DNA of 64,000 nucleotides from Mycolicibacterium lacusdiani (lineage in GTDB: Bacteria; Actinomycetota; Actinomycetes; Mycobacteriales; Mycobacteriaceae). Location: the NCBI RefSeq assembly GCF_021916785.1, contig NZ_JAKCFC010000012.1, positions 62,001 to 126,000 of the forward strand, given 5' to 3'. The position numbers and the translations under genes were made by a program. Every line of letters begins with the position of its first letter. Position 1 is the stretch's first letter. Of this stretch, positions 35,223-42,979 are shown piece by piece. The notes under the pieces are model-generated. The model had not been told where the DNA came from. It saw only the letters and a list, made by a program, of their open reading frames with translations, and made no database searches.

Positions 35223-36253
35223 CCGCGTTCCGCACCCTGCGCACCCGGGTGGCCAAGGCGTCGCCGTTCCAGGTGCTGCCGCAGCTGCGCTGGGCTGCTC
35301 AGGAACCGACCTACCGCGACGCGTCCCCCGCGCTGATCCAGTCCGCGCTGCGCCGCTCGCAGAGCCGGCCCAGCGGCAACTGGTACGTCTTCGCCGCCAG
35401 CACGGACGTCGGCCGACAGCCGTTCGCCGCCAACGTCGCCGGGGAGGAACTGGTGGCCTGGCGCGACGACGCCGGTGATTTGCACGTCGGTCCGGCCGAG
35501 TGTCCCCACCTCGGGGCGGACCTGTCCACCGGCCGGGTCGAATGCGGCACGCTCATCTGCCCCTGGCACGGGCTGCGGCTGTCCGGCCGCCGCGAGGCCG
35601 GGTGGAAGCCCTACCCGGCGCACGACGACGGCGTGCTCGCCTGGGTTCGCCTCGACCGCATCGGCGGCGAAGAGCCCACCGACGAGCCGATCATCACCCA
35701 CCGCCCGCCGCAGCCGAGCATCGCCGCCGTCGCCCGACTCGTCGGCACCTGCGAGCCCGCCGACGTCATCGCCAACCGCCTCGACCCCTGGCACGGATCC
35801 TGGTTCCACCCCTACTCGTTCACCCAGCTCGAAGTGCTGAGTTCGCCGCCGATCGCCGACGAACTCCCCGTCGATCAGGACGCGCTCGCGGTGGCCGTCA
35901 CGTTCCGCATCGGTCGGCTCGGCGTCCCGGTGATCGCCGAGTTCATCAGCCCCGAGCCCAGGACCATCCTGATGAAGATCGTCGACGGTGAGGGCAGCGG
36001 CAGCGTCGTCGAGACTCACGCCACGCCGTTGGCACCCGGGCCCGACGGGCTGCCGCGTACCGCGGTCATCGAGGCCGTCGTCGCGTACTCCGACCGCTCG
36101 GGATTCGCCCGTGCGCTGGGCGTCGCGCCGATGATCACACCGCTCATGCGGTACTCGGCGGCACGGTTGTGGCGCGATGATTTGGTCTACGCCGAGAGGG
36201 TATTCGCGTTGCGACGTCGCCGTCGCGAGAGGCGTGACGCGACCGCCGAGTAG
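35219..36253 (+). CDS. Rieske non-haem iron oxygenase-like protein (DUF5914 type)
   Basis: A 344-residue protein. The Rieske 2Fe-2S ligands are CPH at residues 95-97 and CPWH at 114-117, with usual spacing. The mononuclear iron site is also readable: LDPWHGSWFHP supplies Asp189, His192 and His197, the DxxHxxxxH pattern of pheophorbide-a-oxygenase-like enzymes. So it should be catalytic, not merely an electron carrier. The C-terminal third is of the DUF5914 type. GTG start overlaps the methyltransferase stop. It probably oxygenates a carotenoid intermediate; no dedicated reductase is next to it. Confidence 0.85.
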   Translation: MTAFRTLRTRVAKASPFQVLPQLRWAAQEPTYRDASPALIQSALRRSQSRPSGNWYVFAASTDVGRQPFAANVAGEELVAWRDDAGDLHVGPAECPHLGADLSTGRVECGTLICPWHGLRLSGRREAGWKPYPAHDDGVLAWVRLDRIGGEEPTDEPIITHRPPQPSIAAVARLVGTCEPADVIANRLDPWHGSWFHPYSFTQLEVLSSPPIADELPVDQDALAVAVTFRIGRLGVPVIAEFISPEPRTILMKIVDGEGSGSVVETHATPLAPGPDGLPRTAVIEAVVAYSDRSGFARALGVAPMITPLMRYSAARLWRDDLVYAERVFALRRRRRERRDATAE

Positions 36254-36264
36254 GGAGGCGCGAG

Positions 36265-36609
36265 ATGGCCGGCAAGGACGACGACCACGACGGAACGGCC
36301 AAGGAGTTCCACGACGCGGTCAACATGACCGCGAGCGAACTCGAGAAGTGGCTCGAGACAGACGAATCGAAGGACGTCGGGCAGAAGTCCGACGGCGGCG
36401 GCGAGTCGACGGGGCACGCCAGCGGACGCCGGATCATCGAGCTGCTCAAGGCCAAGAAGTCAGACCTGTCCGACGACGACTACGCCCACATGCGCAAGGT
36501 CGTCGGGTACGTCCACCGCCATTCCGCCCAGCGCCCCAAGGGTGACGTCGAGGACACGCACTGGCGCTACTCGCTGATGAACTGGGGTCACGACCCTCTC
36601 AAGGACTGA
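36265..36609 (+). CDS. DUF3140-family protein
   Basis: A 114-residue hydrophilic, acidic protein. EFHDAVNMTASELEKWL and SGRRIIELLKAKKSDLSDDD then MRKVVGYVHRHSAQRP are typical of DUF3140, a family found in actinobacteria with no known function; some annotations call it a DNA-binding or hypervirulence-associated protein. It begins 12 bp after the Rieske gene, so it is probably the last gene of that transcript, although a pathway role is not implied. Confidence 0.75.
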   Translation: MAGKDDDHDGTAKEFHDAVNMTASELEKWLETDESKDVGQKSDGGGESTGHASGRRIIELLKAKKSDLSDDDYAHMRKVVGYVHRHSAQRPKGDVEDTHWRYSLMNWGHDPLKD

Positions 36610-36621
36610 CCCGCCAACGAG

Positions 36622-36666
36622 TTCGGCGCGTTCCAGGAGCATCGGTTGCTCCCGGAACGCGCCGAA
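36622..36666. terminator. Hairpin between DUF3140 gene and ilvC
   Basis: A perfect 13-bp stem (TTCGGCGCGTTCC at 36622-36634 with 36654-36666) encloses 19 bases. It separates converging transcripts and probably terminates both. No T-run was seen. Confidence 0.65.
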
Positions 36667-36678
36667 GACGTGGTGGTG

Positions 36679-37692
36679 CTAAGCGGTCTCGGTGATCGGC
36701 CGGTCGACCCAGCTCATCAGGTCGCGCAGCTTCTTGCCGGTGACCTCGATGGGGTGCTCGGCGTTCTGCTTGCGCAGACCCTCGAGCTCGGAGTTGCCGC
36801 CCTCGACGTTCGCGACGAGCCGCTTCACGAAGCTGCCGTCCTGAATGTCCTTGAGGATGGCGCGCATCCGGTCCTTGGTATCGGCGTCGATGACGCGCGG
36901 GCCGGAGATGTAGCCGCCGAACTCTGCGGTGTCGGACACCGAGTAGTTCATCCGTGCGATGCCGCCCTCGTACATCAGGTCGACGATCAGCTTCAGTTCG
37001 TGCAGCACCTCGAAGTAGGCCATCTCGGGGGCGTAGCCGGCCTCCACCATGACCTCGAACCCGGCCTTGACCAGTTCCTCGGTGCCGCCGCACAACACGG
37101 CCTGCTCGCCGAAGAGATCGGTCTCGGTCTCCTCCTTGAACGTGGTCTTGATGACGCCGGCCCGGGTGCCGCCGATGCCCTTGGCGTAGGACAGCGCGAG
37201 CGCCTCCCCTTCACCGTTGGGGTCCTGGTCGACGGCGATCAGCGCGGGAACGCCCTTGCCGTCGACGAACTGCCTGCGCACCAGGTGGCCGGGCCCCTTG
37301 GGCGCCACCATGCCGACGGTGATGTCGGCGGCGGGCTGGATCAGGTCGAAGTGGATGTTCAGGCCGTGGCCGAAGAACAGCGCATTGCCCGCCACGAGAT
37401 TCGGCTCGATGTCGGTCGAGAAGATCTCCGCCTGCGCCGTGTCGGGCGCCAGCAGCATGATCACGTCGGCCCACTTGGCGACCTCGGCGGGGGTGTCGAC
37501 CTCGAGGCCCTGCTCGGTCACCTTCTCCCGGGACTTGCTGCCCTCCTTGAGACCCACCTTCACCTCGACGCCGGAGTCGCGCAGGCTCAATGAGTGCGCG
37601 TGTCCCTGGCTGCCGTACCCGATGACGCCGACCTTGCGTCCCTGGATGATCGACAGGTCCGCGTCGTCGTCGTAGTACATCTCTACTGCCAC
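36679..37692 (-). CDS. ilvC: Ketol-acid reductoisomerase
   Basis: A 337-residue class I KARI. GVIGYGSQGHAHSLSLRDSG is the NADPH motif. The later acidic Mg ligands lie in DLFGEQAVLCGG and ELKLIVDLMYEGG. It converts acetohydroxy acids to dihydroxy acids in Ile/Val synthesis. The GTG at 37692 has AAAGGAA upstream; an ATG four codons in is the alternative. It is last in ilvB-ilvN-ilvC. Confidence 0.97.
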   Translation of the reverse strand: MAVEMYYDDDADLSIIQGRKVGVIGYGSQGHAHSLSLRDSGVEVKVGLKEGSKSREKVTEQGLEVDTPAEVAKWADVIMLLAPDTAQAEIFSTDIEPNLVAGNALFFGHGLNIHFDLIQPAADITVGMVAPKGPGHLVRRQFVDGKGVPALIAVDQDPNGEGEALALSYAKGIGGTRAGVIKTTFKEETETDLFGEQAVLCGGTEELVKAGFEVMVEAGYAPEMAYFEVLHELKLIVDLMYEGGIARMNYSVSDTAEFGGYISGPRVIDADTKDRMRAILKDIQDGSFVKRLVANVEGGNSELEGLRKQNAEHPIEVTGKKLRDLMSWVDRPITETA

Positions 37693-37725
37693 TTGATATT
37701 TCCTTTTCTCTTCCGTAACTGAAGA

Positions 37726-38232
37726 CTATTTGGTGGTGACCATGCCGCGCGGCCCGCGGGCCAACGTCACCATGCCGGACTGCGCGATCTCGCGGATACC
37801 GTAGGGCTCCAACAGGTTGAGCAGCGCCTCGAGCTTGCCAGGCGTGCCGGTGGCCTCGACGACCAGCGACTCCGCCGACACGTCGACCACCTTCGCGCGG
37901 AACAGGTTCACCGCCTCGATGATCTGACCGCGGGTGGCCGCGTCGGCACGGACCTTGATCAGTGCCAACTCACGCGACACCGAGTTGTCCTCGTCCTGCT
38001 CGACGATCTTGATCACGTTGACGAGCTTGTTGAGCTGCTTGGTGATCTGCTCCAGCGGGAAGTCGTCGACGGCGACGACGATCGTCATCCGCGAGAGGTG
38101 CTTCTGCTCGGTGGCGCCGACCGCGAGCGACTGGATGTTGAAGCCGCGGCGCGAGAACAGCGACGCGACGCGGGCGAGCACGCCGGGCTTGTCCTCGACG
38201 AGGACCGAGAGGGTGTGGATGGTGGTGGTCAT
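37726..38232 (-). CDS. ilvN: Acetolactate synthase small (regulatory) subunit
   Basis: A 168-residue protein with an N-terminal ACT domain (HTLSVLVEDKPGVLARVASL, GFNIQSLAVG) and the small-subunit C-domain. It confers valine feedback on IlvB. The ATG at 38232 is clear. It lies between ilvB (37-bp gap) and ilvC (33-bp gap), and depends on the ilvB leader for control. Confidence 0.97.
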   Translation of the reverse strand: MTTTIHTLSVLVEDKPGVLARVASLFSRRGFNIQSLAVGATEQKHLSRMTIVVAVDDFPLEQITKQLNKLVNVIKIVEQDEDNSVSRELALIKVRADAATRGQIIEAVNLFRAKVVDVSAESLVVEATGTPGKLEALLNLLEPYGIREIAQSGMVTLARGPRGMVTTK

Positions 38233-38247
38233 CGTGCGACTCCTTGG

Positions 38248-38268
38248 TTCTTCGCGCAAGCGCTCATC
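38248..38268 (-). repeat. Short dispersed repeat (copy 2)
   Basis: TTCTTCGCGCAAGCGCTCAT, in the ilvB-ilvN gap, matches the element at 14489-14509 in TTCGCG and AGCGCTCA. It fills most of the gap between the two genes. Confidence 0.35.
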
Positions 38269-38269
38269 A

Positions 38270-40120
38270 CTACACCTGATCCTCGTTGTCGAACAGCGGG
38301 CGGATGTTGCGCGCCGCCATGATCTCGTCGTTGCCCGTACCTGCGGCCACCATCGGCCACACCTGGGCGTCGGCGCCGACGATGAAGTCGATGACCACCG
38401 GACGGTCGTTGATCGCCCGCGCCTGGTTGATGACGTCCTCGACGTCTTCGGCTCGCTCGCAACGCAATCCGACGCAGCCCAGCGCTTCGGCCAGCTTGAG
38501 GAAGTCGGGGATGCGGTGGCTGTGCGTGGACAGGTTGGTCTGGCTGTAGCGCTCGCCGTAGAACAGCGTCTGCCACTGCCGCACCATGCCCAGGTTGCCG
38601 TTGTTGATGAGTGCCACCTTGATCGGCGCACCCTCGACCGCGCAGGTCGCCAGTTCCTGATTGGTCATCTGGAAGCAGCCGTCACCGTCGATGGCCCACA
38701 CCTCGGCCTCCGGCCGGGCGAACTTGGCGCCCATCGCCGCGGGCACGGCGTAGCCCATGGTGCCGAGACCACCGGAATTCAGCCAGGTGCGCGGCTTCTC
38801 GTACTTGACGAACTGCGCCGCCCACATCTGGTGCTGACCGACGCCGGCGACGTACACCGCGTCCGGACCTGCGATGCGGCTCAGCGTCTCGATGACGTAC
38901 TCCGGGCTGAGGCTGCCGTCGCTCTGCGGGTCATAGCTCAGCGGATAGGTGGCCTGGACGTTGTTCAGGTACTTCCACCAGTCCTCCAGATCCAGCGTGT
39001 CCTTGGACGTTCCGTCCCGACGCAACGCCTCGGCCAGGTCGGTCATGACGGCCTTGACGTCGCCCACGATCGGCACGTCGGCGTGACGGTTCTTGCCGAT
39101 CTCGGCGGGGTCGATGTCGGCGTGGATCACCTTGGCCTCCGGCGCGAACGACGACAGCTGCCCGGTTACCCGGTCGTCGAAGCGCGTGCCGAGCGCGATC
39201 AGCAGATCGCTCTTCTGCAGCGCGCCGACCGCGGCGACGGTGCCGTGCATCCCGGGCATGCCGAGGTTCTGCTCGTGGCTGTCGGGGAACGCACCGCGGG
39301 CCATCAGCGTGGTGACGACCGGGATCCCGGTCAGCTCGGCCAATTCCAGCAGCTGCTCGCTGGCGTCACCGCGGATGACCCCGCCGCCGACGTAGAGGAC
39401 CGGCTTGCCGGCGGCCGCGATGAGCTTGGCGGCCTCCCGGATCTGCCTGCTGTGCGGCTTGGTGTTCGGCTTGTAGCCCGGCAGGTCCATCACCGGCGGC
39501 CAGCTGAACGTGCACTGCCCCTGCAGGATGTCCTTCGGGATGTCGACCAGCACGGCGCCGGGGCGACCCGAACTCGCGATGTGGAACGCCTCGGCGATCA
39601 CCCGCGCGATGTCGTCGCCCTCGCGGACGAGGAAGTTGTGCTTGGTGATCGGCATCGTGATGCCCGAGATGTCGGCTTCCTGGAAGGCGTCGGTGCCGAT
39701 GAGCCCGCGACCGACCTGTCCGGTGATCGCGACCACGGGGATCGAATCCATCTGCGCGTCGGCCAGGGGGGTGACGAGGTTGGTCGCGCCGGGACCCGAC
39801 GTCGCCATCATGACGCCGACCTTGCCCGTGGCGTGGGCGTAACCGCTCGCGGCGTGGCCTGCGCCCTGCTCGTGACGGACCAGCACGTGGCGCAGCTTCA
39901 CCGAGTCGAACAGCGGGTCGTACACCGGCAGCACGGCGCCGCCGGGGATGCCGAAGATCACGTCGACGTCGAGTTCCTCGAGCGAGCGGATGACCGCCTG
40001 GGCACCCGTCATCTGAACGGGGGCAACCTTTCTCGGCTGCGGTGCGGATGCGGTGGGGACGGCTGGCGCGCCGCTGCTGCGGTGCGTGGATGCCGGCGGT
40101 CGCGTGGTGGGTGCGCTCAC
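38270..40120 (-). CDS. ilvB: Acetolactate synthase large subunit
   Basis: A 616-residue thiamine-diphosphate enzyme. The N-domain has IFGIPGGAVLPVYDPL and the catalytic Glu in RHEQGAGHAASGYA; the C-domain has the ThDP-Mg motif GDGCFQMTNQELATC ending in NN. It condenses pyruvate with pyruvate or 2-ketobutyrate. The first 35 residues (Ala/Pro/Ser-rich) are not conserved; the start is GTG. The 174 bp upstream form an attenuator leader, so expression should follow branched-chain amino acid supply. Confidence 0.97.
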   Translation of the reverse strand: MSAPTTRPPASTHRSSGAPAVPTASAPQPRKVAPVQMTGAQAVIRSLEELDVDVIFGIPGGAVLPVYDPLFDSVKLRHVLVRHEQGAGHAASGYAHATGKVGVMMATSGPGATNLVTPLADAQMDSIPVVAITGQVGRGLIGTDAFQEADISGITMPITKHNFLVREGDDIARVIAEAFHIASSGRPGAVLVDIPKDILQGQCTFSWPPVMDLPGYKPNTKPHSRQIREAAKLIAAAGKPVLYVGGGVIRGDASEQLLELAELTGIPVVTTLMARGAFPDSHEQNLGMPGMHGTVAAVGALQKSDLLIALGTRFDDRVTGQLSSFAPEAKVIHADIDPAEIGKNRHADVPIVGDVKAVMTDLAEALRRDGTSKDTLDLEDWWKYLNNVQATYPLSYDPQSDGSLSPEYVIETLSRIAGPDAVYVAGVGQHQMWAAQFVKYEKPRTWLNSGGLGTMGYAVPAAMGAKFARPEAEVWAIDGDGCFQMTNQELATCAVEGAPIKVALINNGNLGMVRQWQTLFYGERYSQTNLSTHSHRIPDFLKLAEALGCVGLRCERAEDVEDVINQARAINDRPVVIDFIVGADAQVWPMVAAGTGNDEIMAARNIRPLFDNEDQV

Positions 40121-40167
40121 GGTGTCCTCTTCAGTCCTGATATCGGGTCGTGCGTTCCTGGGGCAAC

Positions 40168-40200
40168 AAAAAACCCCCGTCAGCTTCCGCTGTACGAGGG
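40168..40200 (-). terminator. Attenuator terminator of the ilvB leader
   Basis: Reading the minus strand, CCCTCGT, then CAGC-GGAA-GCTG, then ACGGGGG make a hairpin of about 11 bp with one bulged A (40174-40200), followed by six T residues (40168-40173). It lies 47 bases upstream of the ilvB start and 43 bases downstream of the leader peptide stop. This is the one canonical intrinsic terminator with a T-run in the window. Confidence 0.85.
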
Positions 40201-40243
40201 TGCGCGTCGGTGTTCGTAGCTCCCGACTGGTCAGTCAGTCTGG

Positions 40244-40294
40244 TTACGCACCAACGCGCGAACCAATTACTACGAGAATGCCGAAGATCTGCAT
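40244..40294 (-). CDS. ilvB leader peptide
   Basis: A 16-codon reading frame encoding MQIFGILVVIGSRVGA and ending in TAA. Seven of sixteen residues are Ile, Leu or Val, with five of them in the run ILVVI, as expected of a branched-chain amino acid attenuation peptide. Ribosome stalling at ILVVI would alter folding of the downstream RNA and prevent the 40174-40200 terminator from forming. Its ATG is only 7 bases after a predicted -10 element, so the transcript may be nearly leaderless. Corynebacterium ilvBN is a known parallel. Confidence 0.85.
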   Translation of the reverse strand: MQIFGILVVIGSRVGA

Positions 40295-40301
40295 AGCGGT
40301 G

Positions 40302-40331
40302 ACGGTAGTCCTCGCACTGGTCAAAGGTCAA
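40302..40331 (-). promoter_or_regulatory. Predicted promoter of the ilvBNC leader
   Basis: On the minus strand, TTGACC (40326-40331) and TACCGT (40302-40307) are separated by 18 bp. The predicted start of transcription falls at or within a few bases of the leader ATG. A second TTGACC overlaps just downstream but lacks a matching -10. Confidence 0.55.
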
Positions 40332-40367
40332 ATTCCGGTCCTCCGCCCGTAGTGGGAGGATGGTCGG

Positions 40368-40778
40368 GTGAATCGGAAGAAGCCTGCGCCGGAAGCGAGC
40401 GCGGCAGCAAAGCCCGTGGTCATCAGGATTGCGCCGACGGCACTGCTGGCGGTCGGGTTCTTCACCGTGGCCCTGTTGAGCATCGTGATGGCCCTGCCGG
40501 TGTGGGGTACCGCCCTGCTGATCGTGCCTCTGATCGCGGGCGTGGCCGTCTTCCGCTACCGCACGATCGCCGACCGCGACACCGTGACCGCCAGAACGTT
40601 GTTCGGCAGCAGGACCGTGCCGTGGGGTGACGTCGACGGTCTGCAGTTCGACAAGCGGTCGTGGGCGTTGGCCCGACTCAAGGACGGGTCGGCGGTCCGC
40701 CTGCCTGCAGTGACCTTCACGACGCTGCCCCAGTTGACCGAGGCCAGCGGCGGTCGGGTACCCAACCCCTACGACTGA
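40368..40778 (+). CDS. cfp6: PH-domain membrane protein, CFP6-like
   Basis: A 136-residue protein with two adjacent hydrophobic spans (about residues 24-62) followed by a small PH-like beta domain (TIADRDTVTARTLFGSRTVPWGDVDGLQF, here residues 66-95). It corresponds to M. tuberculosis Rv3004 (low molecular weight antigen CFP-6) by place and sequence pattern. The role is unknown; the PH fold suggests interaction with membrane or protein partners. It is divergent from ilvB and ends 16 bp from the convergent DoxX gene. Confidence 0.85.
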   Translation: MNRKKPAPEASAAAKPVVIRIAPTALLAVGFFTVALLSIVMALPVWGTALLIVPLIAGVAVFRYRTIADRDTVTARTLFGSRTVPWGDVDGLQFDKRSWALARLKDGSAVRLPAVTFTTLPQLTEASGGRVPNPYD

Positions 40779-40794
40779 CCCGGTTCCACCCGGC

Positions 40795-41637
40795 TCAGGC
40801 GAGCGGGTTGACGCCGTTCAGCAGCGCCCACACCGCGACGCCCGCGCCGATGCCCAGCAGCAGCGCGGCGAGCGACCCGATGAAGGGGCGCCGAGCCCAA
40901 CCCCGGCCGGCGTCGAAGCCGTACAGGCCGGGGCCGGTCAGGCACAGCGCGGCGGCGAGCACCAGCAGCACCACCTGGTATTCGTGGCCGTCGGGCAGGA
41001 AGAACGGGAAGTGCCCACCCTCGGGCTGCGCGACGACCGCGGCCAGCAGCGCGTTGACCAGGTAGGCCACCGCGGCCGCAGCGGCCAGCGGGGTGAATAG
41101 TCCGAGCACCAGCAGGGCGCCAATGACGATCTGGGCGCCCGCGCCGACGTAGGTCAGGATGCCCGCGTGCTGGTAACCCAGGTCGGCGAGTGACTGCTCG
41201 AAGCCGCCGAGACCCTGGCCACCCCAGAGTCCGAAGGCCTTCTGCAGGCCGTGGGCGATGAACAGCGCGCCGAGGCCCACGCGCAGCAGCATCAGCCCGA
41301 GGTCCTGGGTGCCGCGCTTGCCCGCGGAACGCACCCGGTCGTCGACCATCGGGTCGGGACCGATCTCGACCGGCTCGGCGGGGTTCACGGCGTGCCGGGT
41401 GTGCGGCTGCACGTACGGCAGCGGTTCCGGGTCGCCAAGGAGTTGGAAGGGGGACTGCTGCTGTGGCGGCGATGCCTCGTAGCGCGGTATGGCGGTGGTC
41501 GCCATGTCGCCGGAGTAGGGAGTCGAGGGGACGTCGTCCTCGGGGTCGACCAGGCGGGCCGACGCGGGGCGCTCGGCCGAGCCTTCGAGGCCACCGGGCC
41601 GTTGCCAGGCGCGCGGATCGTGTGAGGTACTGGTCAC
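40795..41637 (-). CDS. DoxX-family membrane protein with disordered N-terminus
   Basis: A 280-residue protein corresponding to Rv3005c. The first 110 residues are hydrophilic and Pro/Ser-rich. The rest has four membrane spans of the DoxX type (LMLLRVGLGALFIAHGLQKA, IVIGALLVLGLFTPLAAAAA and two more). In M. tuberculosis a DoxX protein joins superoxide dismutase and SseA in a membrane oxidoreductase complex; whether this is that paralogue cannot be stated. It starts with GTG. Confidence 0.87.
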   Translation of the reverse strand: MTSTSHDPRAWQRPGGLEGSAERPASARLVDPEDDVPSTPYSGDMATTAIPRYEASPPQQQSPFQLLGDPEPLPYVQPHTRHAVNPAEPVEIGPDPMVDDRVRSAGKRGTQDLGLMLLRVGLGALFIAHGLQKAFGLWGGQGLGGFEQSLADLGYQHAGILTYVGAGAQIVIGALLVLGLFTPLAAAAAVAYLVNALLAAVVAQPEGGHFPFFLPDGHEYQVVLLVLAAALCLTGPGLYGFDAGRGWARRPFIGSLAALLLGIGAGVAVWALLNGVNPLA

Positions 41638-41724
41638 GAAACCCAGCGTAAGTGCTCGTCACCCCCGAGCCGTGGATTGGCGCGTCGCATTCGGACGTCG
41701 TTGCACAGCCGTGACACGTGCCTA

Positions 41725-41818
41725 CCGCTCGCCCGGCGCATTCCCCGTCGCTCCGCTCGCCCGGCGCATTCCCCGTCGCTCCGCTCGCCCGGCGCATTCC
41801 CCGTCGCTCCGCTCGCCC
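41725..41818 (-). repeat. Tandem repeat locus B, 28 bp x 3.4 (GAGCGRAGCGAC family)
   Basis: Copies start at 41725, 41753 and 41781 and a partial fourth follows. On the minus strand each reads GGGCGAGCGGAGCGACGGGG then AATGCGCC. The core aligns with loci A and C after small deletions. It occupies the 223-bp gap between DoxX and lppZ; the rest of the gap has no recognised feature. Confidence 0.85.
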
Positions 41819-41860
41819 CGGCGTGGCGAGCATCGCCGAACGATCCGTAACCTGGCCTGC

Positions 41861-42979
41861 ATGAGACTGCACCGGCCGATGCGGGGTGTGCTGGTGCTGC
41901 TGTGCAGCGCGGTGCTGGTTGGGTCCGGCTGCGCGCGATTCGATGCAGCCCAGTCCGAACCGTTCACCACCGAGCCGGCGCTCGAGCCCGGATCGAGTTC
42001 CCCGCCGCCTCCCCCGCCCCCACTGCCGGGTCAGCCGTTCCCCAAGGAGTGCCCCGCGCCGGGCGTCATGCAGGGCTGCCTGGAGAGCACCAGCGGTCTG
42101 ATCATGGGGCCGGACAGCAAGTCTGCCCTGGTGGCCGAGCGGCTGACCGGGGCGGTCAAGGAAGTGGCGACCAACGCCGAACCCAAGGTCAAGCTGGTGC
42201 TGCCGGTGGATCCGTCCGGCGACGGCGGGCTGCTCGACATCGTGCTGTCCCCCACCTACTCCCAGGACCGACTGATGTACGCGCTGGTCAGCACGCCCAG
42301 CGACAACCGGGTCATCCGCATCGCCGACGGCGACGTGCCCAAGCCCATCCTGACCGGCATCCCGAAGGGCACCACCGGGAACACCGGTGCGCTCAAGTTC
42401 ACCAGCCCGACGACGCTTGCGGTGCTGACCGGGGACGCCGGCAATCCCGCGCAGGCATCGGATCCCGGTTCGCTGGCGGGCAAGCTGCTGCGCATCGAGG
42501 CGCCGACGACGGTCAACCCCGCGCCTCCGACGACCGCGCTCAGCGGCATCGGTGCCGGCGGCGGACTGTGCATCGACCCTGCCGACGGCTCGCTGTACGT
42601 GACCGACCGCACCCCCACCGGCGACCGGTTGCAGCGCATCACCAAGGACTCGAAGGTGTCGACGGTGTGGTCCTGGCCCGACCGTCCCGGCGTGGCGGGC
42701 TGCGCCGCGCAGGACGGCACGGTGCTGGTCAACCTGGTGAACACCAAGCAGACCGTCGCGGTGCGCATGGCGCCCGACACCGGCGCCGTCACCGGCGAGC
42801 CGGAGGTGCTGCGGCAGGACACCCGGGGCCACGTGTGGGCCCTGCAGCTGTCGCCCGACGGCAACGTGTGGGGCGCGACGATCAACAAGACCTCAGGCGA
42901 CGCCGAGCGGCTCGACGACGTGGTGTTCCCGCTGTTCCCGCAGGGCGGGTTCCCGCGCAGCAGCGACGAGAAGACCTAA
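41861..42979 (+). CDS. lppZ: Lipoprotein LppZ, PQQ/sorbosone-dehydrogenase-like beta-propeller
   Basis: A 372-residue lipoprotein. The signal peptide ends in lipobox VGSGC, with the acylated Cys at about residue 25. A Pro/Ser linker (SSSPPPPPPPLPG) follows. The remainder is a beta-propeller of the glucose/sorbosone dehydrogenase type with GLLDIVLSPTYSQDRLMY and GGGLCIDPADGSLYVTDRTP. It matches Rv3006 in location. Enzymatic activity is unproven. Its TAA stop interlocks with the convergent kinase stop. Confidence 0.9.
   Translation: MRLHRPMRGVLVLLCSAVLVGSGCARFDAAQSEPFTTEPALEPGSSSPPPPPPPLPGQPFPKECPAPGVMQGCLESTSGLIMGPDSKSALVAERLTGAVKEVATNAEPKVKLVLPVDPSGDGGLLDIVLSPTYSQDRLMYALVSTPSDNRVIRIADGDVPKPILTGIPKGTTGNTGALKFTSPTTLAVLTGDAGNPAQASDPGSLAGKLLRIEAPTTVNPAPPTTALSGIGAGGGLCIDPADGSLYVTDRTPTGDRLQRITKDSKVSTVWSWPDRPGVAGCAAQDGTVLVNLVNTKQTVAVRMAPDTGAVTGEPEVLRQDTRGHVWALQLSPDGNVWGATINKTSGDAERLDDVVFPLFPQGGFPRSSDEKT

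Noticed and set aside
37934..40219. 761-codon frame opposite ilvB and ilvN
   Set aside because: It is a GC-bias shadow; both genes on the other strand have intact catalytic motifs throughout.
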